A stretch of DNA of 49,425 nucleotides from Candidatus Poribacteria bacterium (GCA_002709695.1 PAQF01000038.1:3487-52911), one strand, 5' to 3'; positions 19,223 through 28,841 are shown, numbered from the stretch's first letter. Notes: a model not told the origin generated them from the sequence alone. A program made the numbers and translations.

Positions 19223-19909
19223 TCATTCCTTGAAACGATACCCAATTCCATGTACGGTCTGAAGATTCTTACCACCACCGCCCAGTTTTTGCCGTAGACG
19301 ACTCATATGTGTATCCACGGTCCGGTCAACACCATAGTAATCCTGCCCCCAGACTAGATCCATCAACAAGTTTCGAGTGAAAACGCGACCTGGAGTTTTG
19401 GCTAAAATCAAAAGCAGGTCAAATTCAGTTGCGGTTAAATTGATCGGCTTTCCCTTATAATTCACCTGTCGTCGATCAATGTCGATAATTACACCATTAG
19501 CTTCGATTTGCGCAGTTATTTCTTTTTGGGAGTTGGCAACAGATCTTTTCAGAACTGACCGTACTCGGAGAACAACCTCCCTTGGGCTGAATGGCTTGAT
19601 AATATAATCATCCGCTCCAAGCTCTAATCCGACAATTCGATCAACTTCTTCTCCTTTTGCAGTTATCATAATGATGGGAACATTCTTTGTTTCCGGCTCA
19701 CCTTTAAGCAGACGACAAACTTCTAACCCATCAACTTTGGGTAGCATAAGATCAAGCAAAATCAAGTCGGGAAGACGCCTCTTAACCTCTGCTAATGCTG
19801 AGCTACCATCAGGGACTGATGTAACTTTGAGGTCAGCTTGTTTCAAGTTATAACTTAAGATATCAACAATATCCGGATCATCTTCAACAATCAGTACTTT
19901 AGAAGGCAT
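19223..19909 (-). CDS. phoB: Phosphate regulon response regulator PhoB (OmpR family)
   Basis: A 228-residue OmpR/PhoB-type regulator. The receiver domain has the acidic pair Glu9/Asp10-11 (IVEDDPDI), phosphoacceptor Asp53 (LLDLMLPKVDG), the conserved Thr of IMITAKG and Lys in DYIIKPFSP. The C-terminal winged helix (about 130-228) includes LTATEFDLLLILAKTPGRVF and VDTHMSRLRQKLGG, close to PhoB. It should bind the 11-bp repeats upstream of the PiT and pst genes. It lies at the opposite end of the phosphate block from phoR and reads toward pstB2. No strong ribosome binding site is visible. Its own upstream region lacks a clear Pho box. Confidence 0.9.
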   Translation of the reverse strand: MPSKVLIVEDDPDIVDILSYNLKQADLKVTSVPDGSSALAEVKRRLPDLILLDLMLPKVDGLEVCRLLKGEPETKNVPIIMITAKGEEVDRIVGLELGADDYIIKPFSPREVVLRVRSVLKRSVANSQKEITAQIEANGVIIDIDRRQVNYKGKPINLTATEFDLLLILAKTPGRVFTRNLLMDLVWGQDYYGVDRTVDTHMSRLRQKLGGGGKNLQTVHGIGYRFKE

Positions 19910-20237
19910 TTACTTTTCACTTTATACACAATTCTCAAATGGCAATTCACAAGTATTCTACCATGTGTTCCTCACATAGATACTACAATATTTAAATTTT
20001 GGCGGTTTGGTAAAATATTGTACCCGGCTGTGATCATCGTAAACATACTAAAGCTATCATTGGCAATGTGAAACTTCGTGTTTTCAACAAGATTTTACCC
20101 AGTTGTGAAAACAGAACGTGATTCTCGCATGAATCCCTAAAATCCTACAGATCAAATGTTGCGATTTTGTTGCAAAACTTATACATGTTTGCACAAGCTA
20201 TGTTGTTACCTGGTTTTTGTTTTAATGATGCGTATTA

Positions 20238-20399
20238 ATGTCGGATTTAGATGTTGACCAGCTTAGGCAAATGACGGGTAGAGAATTAATGAATGGCTTA
20301 AGTAATAAAAATCCCCCAAAAGCTGGATGCTACATTAATAGCCCATTAGAAAATTCCATGCGCAAAATCAACTCAAATCGCTCTTTTGCACAGATATAA
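20238..20399 (+). CDS. Possible 53-residue hypothetical protein
   Basis: An open frame beginning MSDLDVDQLRQMTGRELMNG in the 527-bp gap between phoB and the amidohydrolase. The first 20 residues could form an amphipathic helix, and the rest is polar with one Cys. No ribosome binding site is visible before the ATG, and I recognise no family. It is antisense to nothing and the composition is protein-like, but chance is quite possible. The remaining gap sequence (19910-20237) shows no other gene. Confidence 0.25.
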   Translation: MSDLDVDQLRQMTGRELMNGLSNKNPPKAGCYINSPLENSMRKINSNRSFAQI

Positions 20400-20436
20400 G
20401 GTGTATTCCAGATCCAATGAAACTTTGTCTAGAAGA

Positions 20437-21960
20437 TTAATCAGCCTGTTGCTTTTGAATCCAACCCCAGTAAAGATTATCGCGCTGGTTCCCTGCCATC
20501 AAATACTCAGCTTTCAGTCGTGAAATTTCGTCGTTTTGATAATTCTCAACGGGATAACCGTTGATGTCCAATTCAATGTTGTACTGCTCGGCAGCGTTAA
20601 TACCAAAGATTGCATTTTTAACTGGGCTATTAGCTGGCCCCAGTGGTTCAAAATTGTGTTTGTCCTGTAGATCAGTGGGAATCTCGATACGGCGAAATGC
20701 TTCGATCTGCCATTGTGGTGACCCTGCCCAGATTGAATCGGTACCCCACAGCACGTGATCCTCCCCTAAACCCTTGATTAACTTACCTAACATGGCGGCA
20801 GCCAACCTAGGATATGTAATGGCCAGCGCACCAAATGAAAGACCAATGTCGGCATATACATTCGATACTCCATACTTTTCTGGGATAGCAGCCATCTCGT
20901 CAATCCATGCTAAGCGTCCAGTTTTCTCAAAAGCCTCACTCACCCCATGCCCATCGCGCCACATTTTCAAACCAGCATGATAAATATGAAAGTTTAGACC
21001 GGGCCAGTCTTGGGCAGCTTTACCAACATCATCCAACGAAGCATAACGCCAATTGGGAATCTTTTCGTAATCGATTGGCAATACTCCCTTGTGAACACAT
21101 ATATTCCGGATTCCATATTTAAGTGCCTTTTCATAGGTCGGATAGGTCAAATCTTCGTCGTCCATACGCCATGGTTTGTCGAAGGTAGGCTCAGCTCCCA
21201 GCACGTCACCAATAGTATAGCCCTTCCAAGAATCCACCTTGAGTTCTGTACTCGCGCGATCCATTGATTCTAAGTATTCCGGAACCGAGGGCCAGATTAC
21301 ACCGTGGGCGAACATTCGTCGCGTGCCTGACAAGCGATTCACCAGATTGCGTGTAGCGACCATCTGGTCATCGGACAACAGTATTTTATACGGATCAACC
21401 GATGGCGATGTGCTAAGGAGAGCAGTTGTAGTGTCGCTATCAAAGAACATATCCTTCAGATAGTATTCGAACTTGTAGTATTTCAGATCAAGTTCTTGCC
21501 CCACAAGTTCTGGATTCCAAGGTGTCTTGTCTTGATTGTTGCCACGAGCGGTATCACGTAACCAGAGCTGGCCTTCCCAACTATAGTCATCATGGACATG
21601 ATGTGTATGGACATCAAAAATGAATTGCCCTTTAGTATCGTCATGGCGTTCCTGAGCAGCTTCCTGATCTTCTGCTTCGGTAGAATCAACGCTATAAACG
21701 TTGCCAAAAACTTGATTCATGGCTAGAAACGCAACAGCCATACCGCTTTGAGAACGCAAGTACGATCGACAAGGCATCCCTTGTTGATCAGCATAAAAGT
21801 TTGCTTTTTCCTGAATCAGTGATTCAACTTGTGCTTGTTGTTTGGTTTGCGGAGGAGGGAAACATTCACCACTGGAGATGACCTGTGTTGGGACCGGACA
21901 TTCCGTTTTTTTGTAATATGCACGCTGCAGATTCTTAAGTTGCTGATCATTGAGCCACAT
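20437..21960 (-). CDS. Amidohydrolase family 2 (TIM-barrel metal hydrolase)
   Basis: A 507-residue protein of the amidohydrolase-2 (COG2159-like) group. An N-terminal extension of about 110 residues includes SGMAVAFLAMNQVFGNVYS. The barrel opens with the metal motif HTH (His118, His120) in IFDVHTHHVHD. Further ligands are likely in NICVHKG and FHIYHAG, and the catalytic Asp in VLWGTDSIW. These enzymes hydrolyse or decarboxylate ring or carboxylate substrates, and the exact reaction cannot be read here. No signal peptide is seen. A GGAGG lies about 12 nt before the ATG. The next minus-strand gene upstream encodes a small hypothetical protein, and nothing in the context fixes the substrate. Confidence 0.85.
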   Translation of the reverse strand: MWLNDQQLKNLQRAYYKKTECPVPTQVISSGECFPPPQTKQQAQVESLIQEKANFYADQQGMPCRSYLRSQSGMAVAFLAMNQVFGNVYSVDSTEAEDQEAAQERHDDTKGQFIFDVHTHHVHDDYSWEGQLWLRDTARGNNQDKTPWNPELVGQELDLKYYKFEYYLKDMFFDSDTTTALLSTSPSVDPYKILLSDDQMVATRNLVNRLSGTRRMFAHGVIWPSVPEYLESMDRASTELKVDSWKGYTIGDVLGAEPTFDKPWRMDDEDLTYPTYEKALKYGIRNICVHKGVLPIDYEKIPNWRYASLDDVGKAAQDWPGLNFHIYHAGLKMWRDGHGVSEAFEKTGRLAWIDEMAAIPEKYGVSNVYADIGLSFGALAITYPRLAAAMLGKLIKGLGEDHVLWGTDSIWAGSPQWQIEAFRRIEIPTDLQDKHNFEPLGPANSPVKNAIFGINAAEQYNIELDINGYPVENYQNDEISRLKAEYLMAGNQRDNLYWGWIQKQQAD

Positions 21961-22057
21961 ATTGGTAGTATGCCTCCAAATGGTTTAGATTAGTTTACGC
22001 TAAAACTGCAGATGTCAGACTTCTGAAGTAAGGAAAAACGACCGAATTTGGCTACTA

Positions 22058-22426
22058 TTAGGCATTAAATCGAGAGTCGTTCGAAAAACACACAGGACAC
22101 TTGGTGGTTTGGCCTTCATCTGGTTCCGGATGTTGCTCATTGTCAAGCTTACCCGTGGGACCTCCCAAATTGTGCCAGAGCCTGCACTGTCGATCAAATA
22201 CAGCATTCTCTCCTTGTACATATTCAAAACAAAAAACACGGTAGTCGGAAGAAAGCCATCGTTTGAGTTTTTGCTTTAAAGTTCCATGAGGAGCACGCCC
22301 AAGTAAACCCTTGTAGTAAGCATATTTTTCTGTTTCTTCGATGCGACGAATGAGAAAAACGGCGGGTGTTGCTCTTGTTACAACTGTATCGATAACGCTT
22401 TCTAAAAGTTGAAAAGGTCCTTCCAT
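22058..22426 (-). CDS. Hypothetical protein with possible metal-binding cysteines
   Basis: A 122-residue frame from the ATG at 22426 (MEGPFQLLESVIDTVVTRAT). The open frame continues upstream to 22639, but that part is rich in aromatic residues and looks non-coding. The body is strongly protein-like. The C-terminal third has Cys-Arg-Leu-Trp-His and then CPVC, with HPEPDEGQ in between, which could be a small metal site. I do not recognise the family. There is a modest GGGA about 6 nt before the ATG. It lies 97 bp upstream of the amidohydrolase on the same strand and could be co-transcribed with it. The 22427-22772 stretch holds nothing else I can support. Confidence 0.5.
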   Translation of the reverse strand: MEGPFQLLESVIDTVVTRATPAVFLIRRIEETEKYAYYKGLLGRAPHGTLKQKLKRWLSSDYRVFCFEYVQGENAVFDRQCRLWHNLGGPTGKLDNEQHPEPDEGQTTKCPVCFSNDSRFNA

Positions 22427-22772
22427 TGTTAGTCCCGTAATGAAACGTTGAAGATTTCTTCTTGGGAAAGCAAAGTAGGTTGCTTCAAGCTTTGAATTAT
22501 AAATAAAATAAAGTAAAAATGCCCAATTCCTCATTCCAATTTTTTTGCTTAGGCATATTTTTTTCAATATTCCCTCATCTTTATTGCTACAATGCAATTG
22601 AACTAGGATTGGAACACCTGTAATCAACCGGAATTCCACTTTTAGGCTTTGTCAGGTATTATCCGATTTTTTTGGAGAGTTACGGAGATGCCATGCGACA
22701 AAAAATGGCTAGCAATTACCATTCCAGCACTTATATTATACTCTAAATACGGCAGTTTGATGAGAAAGGATT

Positions 22773-25703
22773 ATGATGCAAGCAATTTGCTATGCTATGT
22801 GTTTTGTTTATTTATACACTGATGTTAACCAGAATTATGAAATTGTAGGTCAGTCAGAACCCGAAGGTCACGATTACCAACGATGGGATGGCCCAGGAAT
22901 GGGCTCCATGGTTCTTTCAACAGTTGCTGGGGCACAGAACATCGCCGTGATTCAGAGTCCAGATGCCAGTCCCATTCAAGAAACCGCCTATCGGGAATTT
23001 TCACGCTTGACGGCATTAATAATGGGAAGAGCTCCTTTACAAGTTAAGGAAAATGTACTAGATCACGTTCGCGAACGAACAACGGACATCGTCTTAATAG
23101 GTGATTCAGCATTAAGTAATCAGATTATGCGAGATAACAATATTAGTCTCGATCCAATTACAGGTTCTGATGGATATCTTATTCGTTCTGTTGAGCTAGA
23201 TGGAAAAAATTATCTCCTGATCCTAGGAGAACGTGCTGTTGCCGCCTTATATGGTGTTTATGAATACTTTGAAAGGTTCTGCGACGTTGGTTATTTCCCC
23301 GAAGGGGATCGTATACTAAAGAAAGAAAAATTACCACTAGAAAAACTGGATATAGTGGATCGACCACGGTTTGCCCACAGAGTACAACACTTGGAAAGTC
23401 GTGCAGTCAACCTAGTCCAAAGTTCGTATTATTGGAATCTAGACCAATATCGACATGCCATTGATTGGATGGCGAAAAACAAATTCAACATGGAACTCCC
23501 GATGAACAAGCGGGGATTTGCTACCAATCCCTCAAATGAGGCTAACGATGGTGCTTTCCGCTATGTGGCTCTAGAACGATATGCTATGGAACGCGGTTTT
23601 CGTTACCTCCTTTATCATCCCTTTGATGTCTATCCAAATGGTGAGCATCCTGACATGCTTCTGCCAAAAGAATTCAACCGCCAAGAAGATCGAGAGAAAT
23701 ATGGGTTCCATGATTCTGTAGACTACTATTACAGTAGCGGGGAAGGTGGCGTCATGGAGGAGCGCATCAAAAACGCATTGGTTGTCCACGCCAAGGATCC
23801 AGAAGCAAAAGTATTTCAGGATATGTGGGATTTGACGGGATTATCTCCAACCGACTTTGCTAATAAACTTCCTGATTATGTAAGCGTTGGTGAATTAATG
23901 GTTTTTCGTGAACCAGCTCATATAGAAGCGAATTACTATGGTGGCAAGGAGTGGTTTATGGTCTGGATCCCATCGCTATTCTGGGGTGAGACCTTAGGTG
24001 GCGATCTAAAACGGATCGTAAGAATTATGAGGGAAGTCGCAGAAGACCCTAAAGCAAGAAAATGCGATGGATTTTGGCCCATGTCCGAAGGCCAATACTA
24101 TTGGAATCATCGACTCTATGGATTTGCTAGTGCACGCTTAGCATGGAACCCCGCTGATTGGACTTTAGACCGTCTGATTAAACGTTATGTGGAACTTCGT
24201 TACGACCTTCCATTCCGTGTACCTATGACTCGGGCGATGAACCAACTTGTGGAATGGATGGCTAACCATGACCCTGCGCGCCCAATGCATATGCAAGCAC
24301 CAAGAATGTATAGTTCTGTAGGTGGATGGGCTTATTCGGAAAATCTGGCAGATTATGCAGATAATCCTGATCTTCGCCATGTATTGGATACCGGTCTGAC
24401 TTTGGCTGATCAATTAGAGAATGATCCCTTTTTCGAGAGCGATCTTACTGAAATTGCACGCACATATTATACACAAATATGGGCATCTAATTTCTTGGAA
24501 CTTCGTCGAGCTGGGCGTGAAGCAGCTAATGCCGTCCGTGGTAACCGGTCTTACGTCACTCACGGTTTGGACAATGTGCTATTCGACGTTGATTTCGATC
24601 GGAAACAGGATGAGTCACCAAAATTCAAGCTTAAGGGACCGTGGCGCGTTGAAAATAATGTACTAACCAGTGATAATGATTCTAATCAATATCAACCCAA
24701 AAAGGAAGAAATTGCTGATGGAATCACGCGTTTAGAACCACAAGCACTTCATCCTCAACTGATCGTGGTTGATCCCAGCAGTAACAATTACGCATTATCT
24801 ATACAATTTCAGCCTAAGCAAGAACATGGAACAATTGTTTTCTTTGTTAGAGGAAACAATCCTCAAGAAGCAATCACAGTCAAATTTAATTATGGTGATG
24901 GACAAGTCGTTGTCCATGCCAATGGATTTGGTGATCACCCCCAAGAATTAAAGCAACAAAGTTTTGGCGTATACACTTTATCAGATGCGACATGGCATCA
25001 AGCAGTAATTCAGGCAACCGGTAGCTTGGTTAAACTTTATATAGACAATGAATTGATCGTTAATTTTGACCACCAAGAACGTAGAGGATACATACCCATA
25101 GAACTTCAGGAAAAAAAGTGGGATCAAGGCGGATTTGGAATTGAAGTTCATGGTCCTGGAATTGCTATTAAACAGCTAAAAGCATGGACGATAAATCCAG
25201 AACCTCCATCATTACTAGCCGTTACTATAGAGGATCAGGATAAGTTCGAAGAAGCCAGTCTTAGAGCGCAAAAACACGCTCGTCTTTGTGATACTATCTT
25301 TGAAGCCATGAACAATTTGTTAGCAACAAGACCCGAGTTTTCTGTAGAGAAATTCATTCGACCTGAATACAGAGCCATTGATCCAGAAGGCTGGCTAAGT
25401 TTTTCAACCAGTGTTCGTTCCAACGGTTTTCTTAGAGCCTATAATCGAACCGAGAGCTTCGAAGTAAATGAACGTGTCTATCGGCGAGAGGCACAAGCCT
25501 TTTCCAGCCGTGTGTTGGAACAAATTAAATCAAAGTCAACGGAACAAGTTGCCATTGGTGATCCCAAATTTTGTCAAGGCATTCATCAAATTTGGCGAGA
25601 ATGGGTTATAGATCCTGTCCCATCTCGTTCGAAGTTCAAAGGTTCAACCACAAAAGCTGTTCTACAAGGACTTGCTTCTATAGACAATTTAGATCAAAAT
25701 TAA
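22773..25703 (+). CDS. Very large putative glycoside hydrolase with inserted LamG-like sandwich domain
   Basis: A 976-residue protein. Residues about 45-185 resemble the alpha/beta domain that precedes the barrel in GH20, GH67 and GH89 enzymes (DIVLIGDSALSNQIM, AALYGVYEYFERF). From about 196 (RPRFAHRVQHLESRA, IDWMAKNKFNMELPMNK) a TIM-barrel-like region follows with GH89/GH67-like features, including LYGFASARLAWNPADW near 450. Residues about 603-808 look like a beta-sandwich of LamG or 3-keto-disaccharide hydrolase type (GPWRVENNVLTSDN, DNELIVNF). An alpha-helical tail ends the chain. AAAGGA precedes the paired ATG codons. The short hydrophobic N-terminus is not a convincing signal peptide, so the enzyme may be cytoplasmic. 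The family assignment is tentative and no catalytic acid was identified. Confidence 0.7.
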   Translation: MMQAICYAMCFVYLYTDVNQNYEIVGQSEPEGHDYQRWDGPGMGSMVLSTVAGAQNIAVIQSPDASPIQETAYREFSRLTALIMGRAPLQVKENVLDHVRERTTDIVLIGDSALSNQIMRDNNISLDPITGSDGYLIRSVELDGKNYLLILGERAVAALYGVYEYFERFCDVGYFPEGDRILKKEKLPLEKLDIVDRPRFAHRVQHLESRAVNLVQSSYYWNLDQYRHAIDWMAKNKFNMELPMNKRGFATNPSNEANDGAFRYVALERYAMERGFRYLLYHPFDVYPNGEHPDMLLPKEFNRQEDREKYGFHDSVDYYYSSGEGGVMEERIKNALVVHAKDPEAKVFQDMWDLTGLSPTDFANKLPDYVSVGELMVFREPAHIEANYYGGKEWFMVWIPSLFWGETLGGDLKRIVRIMREVAEDPKARKCDGFWPMSEGQYYWNHRLYGFASARLAWNPADWTLDRLIKRYVELRYDLPFRVPMTRAMNQLVEWMANHDPARPMHMQAPRMYSSVGGWAYSENLADYADNPDLRHVLDTGLTLADQLENDPFFESDLTEIARTYYTQIWASNFLELRRAGREAANAVRGNRSYVTHGLDNVLFDVDFDRKQDESPKFKLKGPWRVENNVLTSDNDSNQYQPKKEEIADGITRLEPQALHPQLIVVDPSSNNYALSIQFQPKQEHGTIVFFVRGNNPQEAITVKFNYGDGQVVVHANGFGDHPQELKQQSFGVYTLSDATWHQAVIQATGSLVKLYIDNELIVNFDHQERRGYIPIELQEKKWDQGGFGIEVHGPGIAIKQLKAWTINPEPPSLLAVTIEDQDKFEEASLRAQKHARLCDTIFEAMNNLLATRPEFSVEKFIRPEYRAIDPEGWLSFSTSVRSNGFLRAYNRTESFEVNERVYRREAQAFSSRVLEQIKSKSTEQVAIGDPKFCQGIHQIWREWVIDPVPSRSKFKGSTTKAVLQGLASIDNLDQN

Positions 25704-25707
25704 GTCC

Positions 25708-26436
25708 TCAATTCCGCTTGTATGGAATTCCTTCTAACAAACCAGCATCGTACATCTGGTCCCAATTTTCTAGGAAAAGAGAGTTCCATTCATCCGTTAG
25801 AGAAGAAACCATCATATCTTGGAAAACCGACCAAAAAATAATGATTCCGTCTGCACCATCCCTTAAAGCACGATAAGCGGTATCCACTGATCGTATCAAT
25901 GCAGCCGTAATATATGGACGGTTTTCCCAGTTCTCAAACATGGTACAGCATTCTCGAATCAATTTCGTAGGATCGCCATTAACTGCTAAGAAAGGATCGC
26001 AAAATGGCAGAACATGCGTGACACCAGCTCGTGCTACCGCTGCCGCTTGGGACAGAGTGAATACCGTAGTACAAAAGGTTTCGACCCCCTGTTTTTCAAG
26101 TTCCGAAAAAGCATCCAAAGCATATGTTGTCATCGGAATCTTCAGGATTATCCTATCGGAAAGTTTAGTAAAAACCTCGCCCACATCAAGAAGTTCTTGA
26201 GTTGAGTGGCCATCAATCTCGACTGCTACTTTTTTATCTGTTATGTCCAAGTAGCGCTTGATCACTTCAGTGATTTGACCATATTTTTTTGTCATTTCGT
26301 TCAGGACAACAGTATTGGTGACAATTCCAGCTATCCCTGATAACATCCACTGTTTTAGATCTTCTGGATCTCCAGCTAACCAAATAGCAGGTCCACTTAA
26401 TACTTGATGATGTTTGTTAACTGAAACTGTTGGCAT
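25708..26436 (-). CDS. Transaldolase/fructose-6-phosphate aldolase-like protein
   Basis: A 242-residue class I aldolase. SGIAGIVTNTVVLNEM corresponds to the TNP-type motif, VAVEID to the second strand, and the Schiff-base lysine is probably Lys99 in RIILKIPMTTYALDAF. The region GVTHVLPFCDPFLAVNGD is also family-like. It may cleave or form sugar phosphates or sugar-acid derivatives. The open frame reaches 26454, but the ATG at 26436 has a clean GGAG six bases upstream and is preferred. Its stop is four bases from the stop of the convergent glycosidase gene, and it is divergent from the Gfo/Idh operon. A role in processing the sugar released by that enzyme is inference only. Confidence 0.82.
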   Translation of the reverse strand: MPTVSVNKHHQVLSGPAIWLAGDPEDLKQWMLSGIAGIVTNTVVLNEMTKKYGQITEVIKRYLDITDKKVAVEIDGHSTQELLDVGEVFTKLSDRIILKIPMTTYALDAFSELEKQGVETFCTTVFTLSQAAAVARAGVTHVLPFCDPFLAVNGDPTKLIRECCTMFENWENRPYITAALIRSVDTAYRALRDGADGIIIFWSVFQDMMVSSLTDEWNSLFLENWDQMYDAGLLEGIPYKRN

Positions 26437-26568
26437 AATAAACTCCAAATTCATTTATGAATCAAAGACAAGCGAACGCTTGAAAAATTCACTTTTCTCT
26501 TGTTCTTGCTGTGTAAATTATTTTACCAGTTTTTGTGGTTTTAGCAACAGGGTGCTACTGTTTAAGAG

Positions 26569-26599
26569 TTGACACATATTGGATCTACTAGGATATAAT
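26569..26599 (+). promoter_or_regulatory. Candidate sigma-70-type promoter for the Gfo/Idh operon
   Basis: TTGACA at 26569-26574 and TATAAT at 26594-26599 are both perfect hexamers, but the spacer is 19 bp, slightly longer than ideal. The first gene starts at 26761, leaving a leader of about 150 nt with no riboswitch I can recognise. The surrounding 26437-26760 gap is otherwise empty. Confidence 0.45.
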
Positions 26600-26760
26600 T
26601 AGAATAGTATAGTTTATTTGGTAATCTCTGAATTGCGTACATAGACGGGCAAGCATGTTGAAAACCAGAATGTAGTTAATGTTTATTGCGTCTTCCAAAT
26701 GCACATTTTTTGAAACACTGCTTAATTTAATCAACTCGAATATTTAAAAGGAAGTGAAAG

Positions 26761-27891
26761 ATGGCTTTAAAAGTTGGGATTGTCGGCCTAAGCGGCATTG
26801 GTAACAATCACGCAAATTGCTATACACAAGACGATCTGGCAGAATTAGTTGCTGTTTGTGATTTCGTGAAAGAAAGAGCAGACGATACTGCCGAAAAGTT
26901 TGGGGTAAAAGCTTATTATAACCTTCAAGATATGATAGATGGAGAACCAGACCTAGATATAGTTGATGTCAGTACTGGTGGAAACGAAAACGGCAGTTGG
27001 CATTATGAACCAACTATGCAAGCTTTGGATGCCGGCAAGCATGTTCTAGTGGAAAAGCCAATTTCTAACGATATTAACGAAGCGCGACAAATGGTAGCTA
27101 AGGCAGACGAACAAGGTGTTTATTTGGCTTGTAATCTGAACCACTATTTCACCCCACCTGCCGAACGAGCCATGCAATACATGGACGAAGGACACGTGGG
27201 AGAGATCACCTACTGCCTACACAAAATGGGGTTTGCTGGTGGTGAACAGACGTATGGGCCGCAAAACTCCCCACGTATCAAAGGCTTTCCCTACTTTCAC
27301 GTTAAGGCGTTTTTAGCTCATCCGTTCAGCGTAATGCGTCATTTTTGTGGCGACATTACACATGTGCAGGCCTTCATGAGTCAGCCCAGTTTCCGAAAAA
27401 AAGCGGGTGATGTGATGGTGTCAATCAATAGTATTCACGTCAAATTCCAAAGCGGAGCTATCGGTTATTTATTAAGTCAACGGGGTGATACCACCTTCGG
27501 TTTGGGTGGATGGTGGAGTGTGGAAGTTGGTGGTACACGTGGTACCTTCTGCATCGAAAACTGCATCGAAAAAGTGACTTTTTGGCCAGCACCAGGCACA
27601 GAAGGTGCCGCTGCACCAGAAAAACTAAGTGTAGGAGCATCTCCAGGTCCAGTAGTGCACGAATCGGGTCAATCCGATTTTGGAGCCACTTTCCCTTTGC
27701 GGATTCACGCCTTCTTGGAGGATGTCACAAACCAAGTACCGCTCAACCAAATTCGGGCTTCCGGTAGAGACGCTCTGGCCACGCTAGAATACACTTGGGC
27801 AGCAATAGAATCATATGAACAAGGCGGGATTTTGGTTCGCCCCCATCCATTACCAACCCTCAAAGGAAACCCCGTTACTCAAAATGGGTAG
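26761..27891 (+). CDS. Gfo/Idh/MocA family oxidoreductase
   Basis: A 376-residue NAD(P)-dependent sugar or inositol dehydrogenase. The Rossmann dinucleotide motif is GIVGLSGIGNNHANCY at the N-terminus. VLVEKPISNDINEA carries the catalytic Lys of the EKP motif near residue 98. The C-terminal alpha/beta domain follows, with FHVKAFLAHPFSVMRHFCGD in the region that normally bears the substrate-binding Asp/His. The ribosome binding site AAGGAAG is clear. It is the first of four plus-strand genes (dehydrogenase, isomerase, nucleotidyltransferase, MetE-like), with gaps of 64, 34 and 6 bp, so they probably form one operon. The substrate is unknown. Confidence 0.9.
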   Translation: MALKVGIVGLSGIGNNHANCYTQDDLAELVAVCDFVKERADDTAEKFGVKAYYNLQDMIDGEPDLDIVDVSTGGNENGSWHYEPTMQALDAGKHVLVEKPISNDINEARQMVAKADEQGVYLACNLNHYFTPPAERAMQYMDEGHVGEITYCLHKMGFAGGEQTYGPQNSPRIKGFPYFHVKAFLAHPFSVMRHFCGDITHVQAFMSQPSFRKKAGDVMVSINSIHVKFQSGAIGYLLSQRGDTTFGLGGWWSVEVGGTRGTFCIENCIEKVTFWPAPGTEGAAAPEKLSVGASPGPVVHESGQSDFGATFPLRIHAFLEDVTNQVPLNQIRASGRDALATLEYTWAAIESYEQGGILVRPHPLPTLKGNPVTQNG

Positions 27892-27955
27892 AAGATAAGA
27901 AATACCATCTTGGCTTCAATAATCATTAACATTTAAAATTACAAGGAGTTAGTTA

Positions 27956-28807
27956 GTGAAACTCGGTGCAAATTCAGTTTTGTTTGGCGGTTACGATATG
28001 GAAACCGCCTTTAAATACATCGCTATGGCGGGTTACGACGGTATCGAATTGGCGGCTATCGACGGTATGAGCCAACACTTGGTTCTCGACCGTTGGCAAG
28101 AATTAGTTGATGAAATCAAGCAATTGGCTAAAACCTACGAGCTTGATCTATTAGCTATGGAACAACCATCAAGAGATGCAGAAAAAATGGAGAAAGCCTT
28201 TCAAGCAGCGGCCGAAATCGGTATCCCAATTGTCAATTGTGGGCCTGGTGGTAAGAGCGACGACGAAGACGCTTGGCCAGAAATGATTGATTCATTGGGC
28301 AATTTGTCTGACAAAGCGGAGCAGTACGGAGTGACGCTCTGTGTCAAAGCGCACGTTGGAGGCAGCATCTACAATACACCAACTACGATTCGAGCAATGG
28401 AAGCCATTTCTTCACCTGCTTTTGGCATTGACATGGATCCGTCACATATCCATCGAGCTGGCGAAAATCCAGTCGAGGCCATCGCCGCGGTTGTCTCACG
28501 GGTCAAGCATGTACATATTCGTGACTGTGAAGGCAATTTCCAGACCCAAGCGTCGGAAGATGATGGCCAGTTCGATACTGTCGTAACTGGTCACAGGGCA
28601 CCAGGAAAACCCGAAATGCAGGCTAATGGCCGAGGCGGCATCGATTTGGTTGGTTACATCGCCGTTTTGCATCAGAACGGTTACACAGGTCCATTGAACT
28701 TAGAAGTTATCGGTGCCAAAGAGTATTCACTAGAACAGTGCTGTATCATTGCGGCTGAGTCGCGAGGACACATGCAAGCCAGCTTACAAAGCTGTGGTGC
28801 TAGGTAG
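27956..28807 (+). CDS. Sugar phosphate isomerase/epimerase (xylose isomerase-like TIM barrel)
   Basis: A 283-residue TIM-barrel protein starting at GTG with AAGGAG eight bases upstream. Metal-site candidates are the Asp/His of FGIDMDPSHIHRAG, the His of VKHVHIRDCEGN, and the Glu of LNLEVIG near the C-terminus. The family (AP_endonuc_2 fold) interconverts ketoses, inosose derivatives or hydroxypyruvate, and it commonly sits beside Gfo/Idh dehydrogenases, as here. A 3-keto-sugar or inosose step following the dehydrogenase is a reasonable inference, but no residue identifies the substrate. The C-terminal extension after LNLEVIG is short, with two adjacent Cys (QCCIIAAES). Confidence 0.88.
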   Translation: MKLGANSVLFGGYDMETAFKYIAMAGYDGIELAAIDGMSQHLVLDRWQELVDEIKQLAKTYELDLLAMEQPSRDAEKMEKAFQAAAEIGIPIVNCGPGGKSDDEDAWPEMIDSLGNLSDKAEQYGVTLCVKAHVGGSIYNTPTTIRAMEAISSPAFGIDMDPSHIHRAGENPVEAIAAVVSRVKHVHIRDCEGNFQTQASEDDGQFDTVVTGHRAPGKPEMQANGRGGIDLVGYIAVLHQNGYTGPLNLEVIGAKEYSLEQCCIIAAESRGHMQASLQSCGAR

Positions 28808-28841
28808 CCTCAAGTAGCTCTAACATAAACCTATTAATTCG

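Noticed and set aside
26600-26760. Cobalamin or SAM riboswitch before the operon that ends in a MetE-like gene
   Set aside because: No conserved box or long paired structure could be recognised in the leader of about 150 nt.
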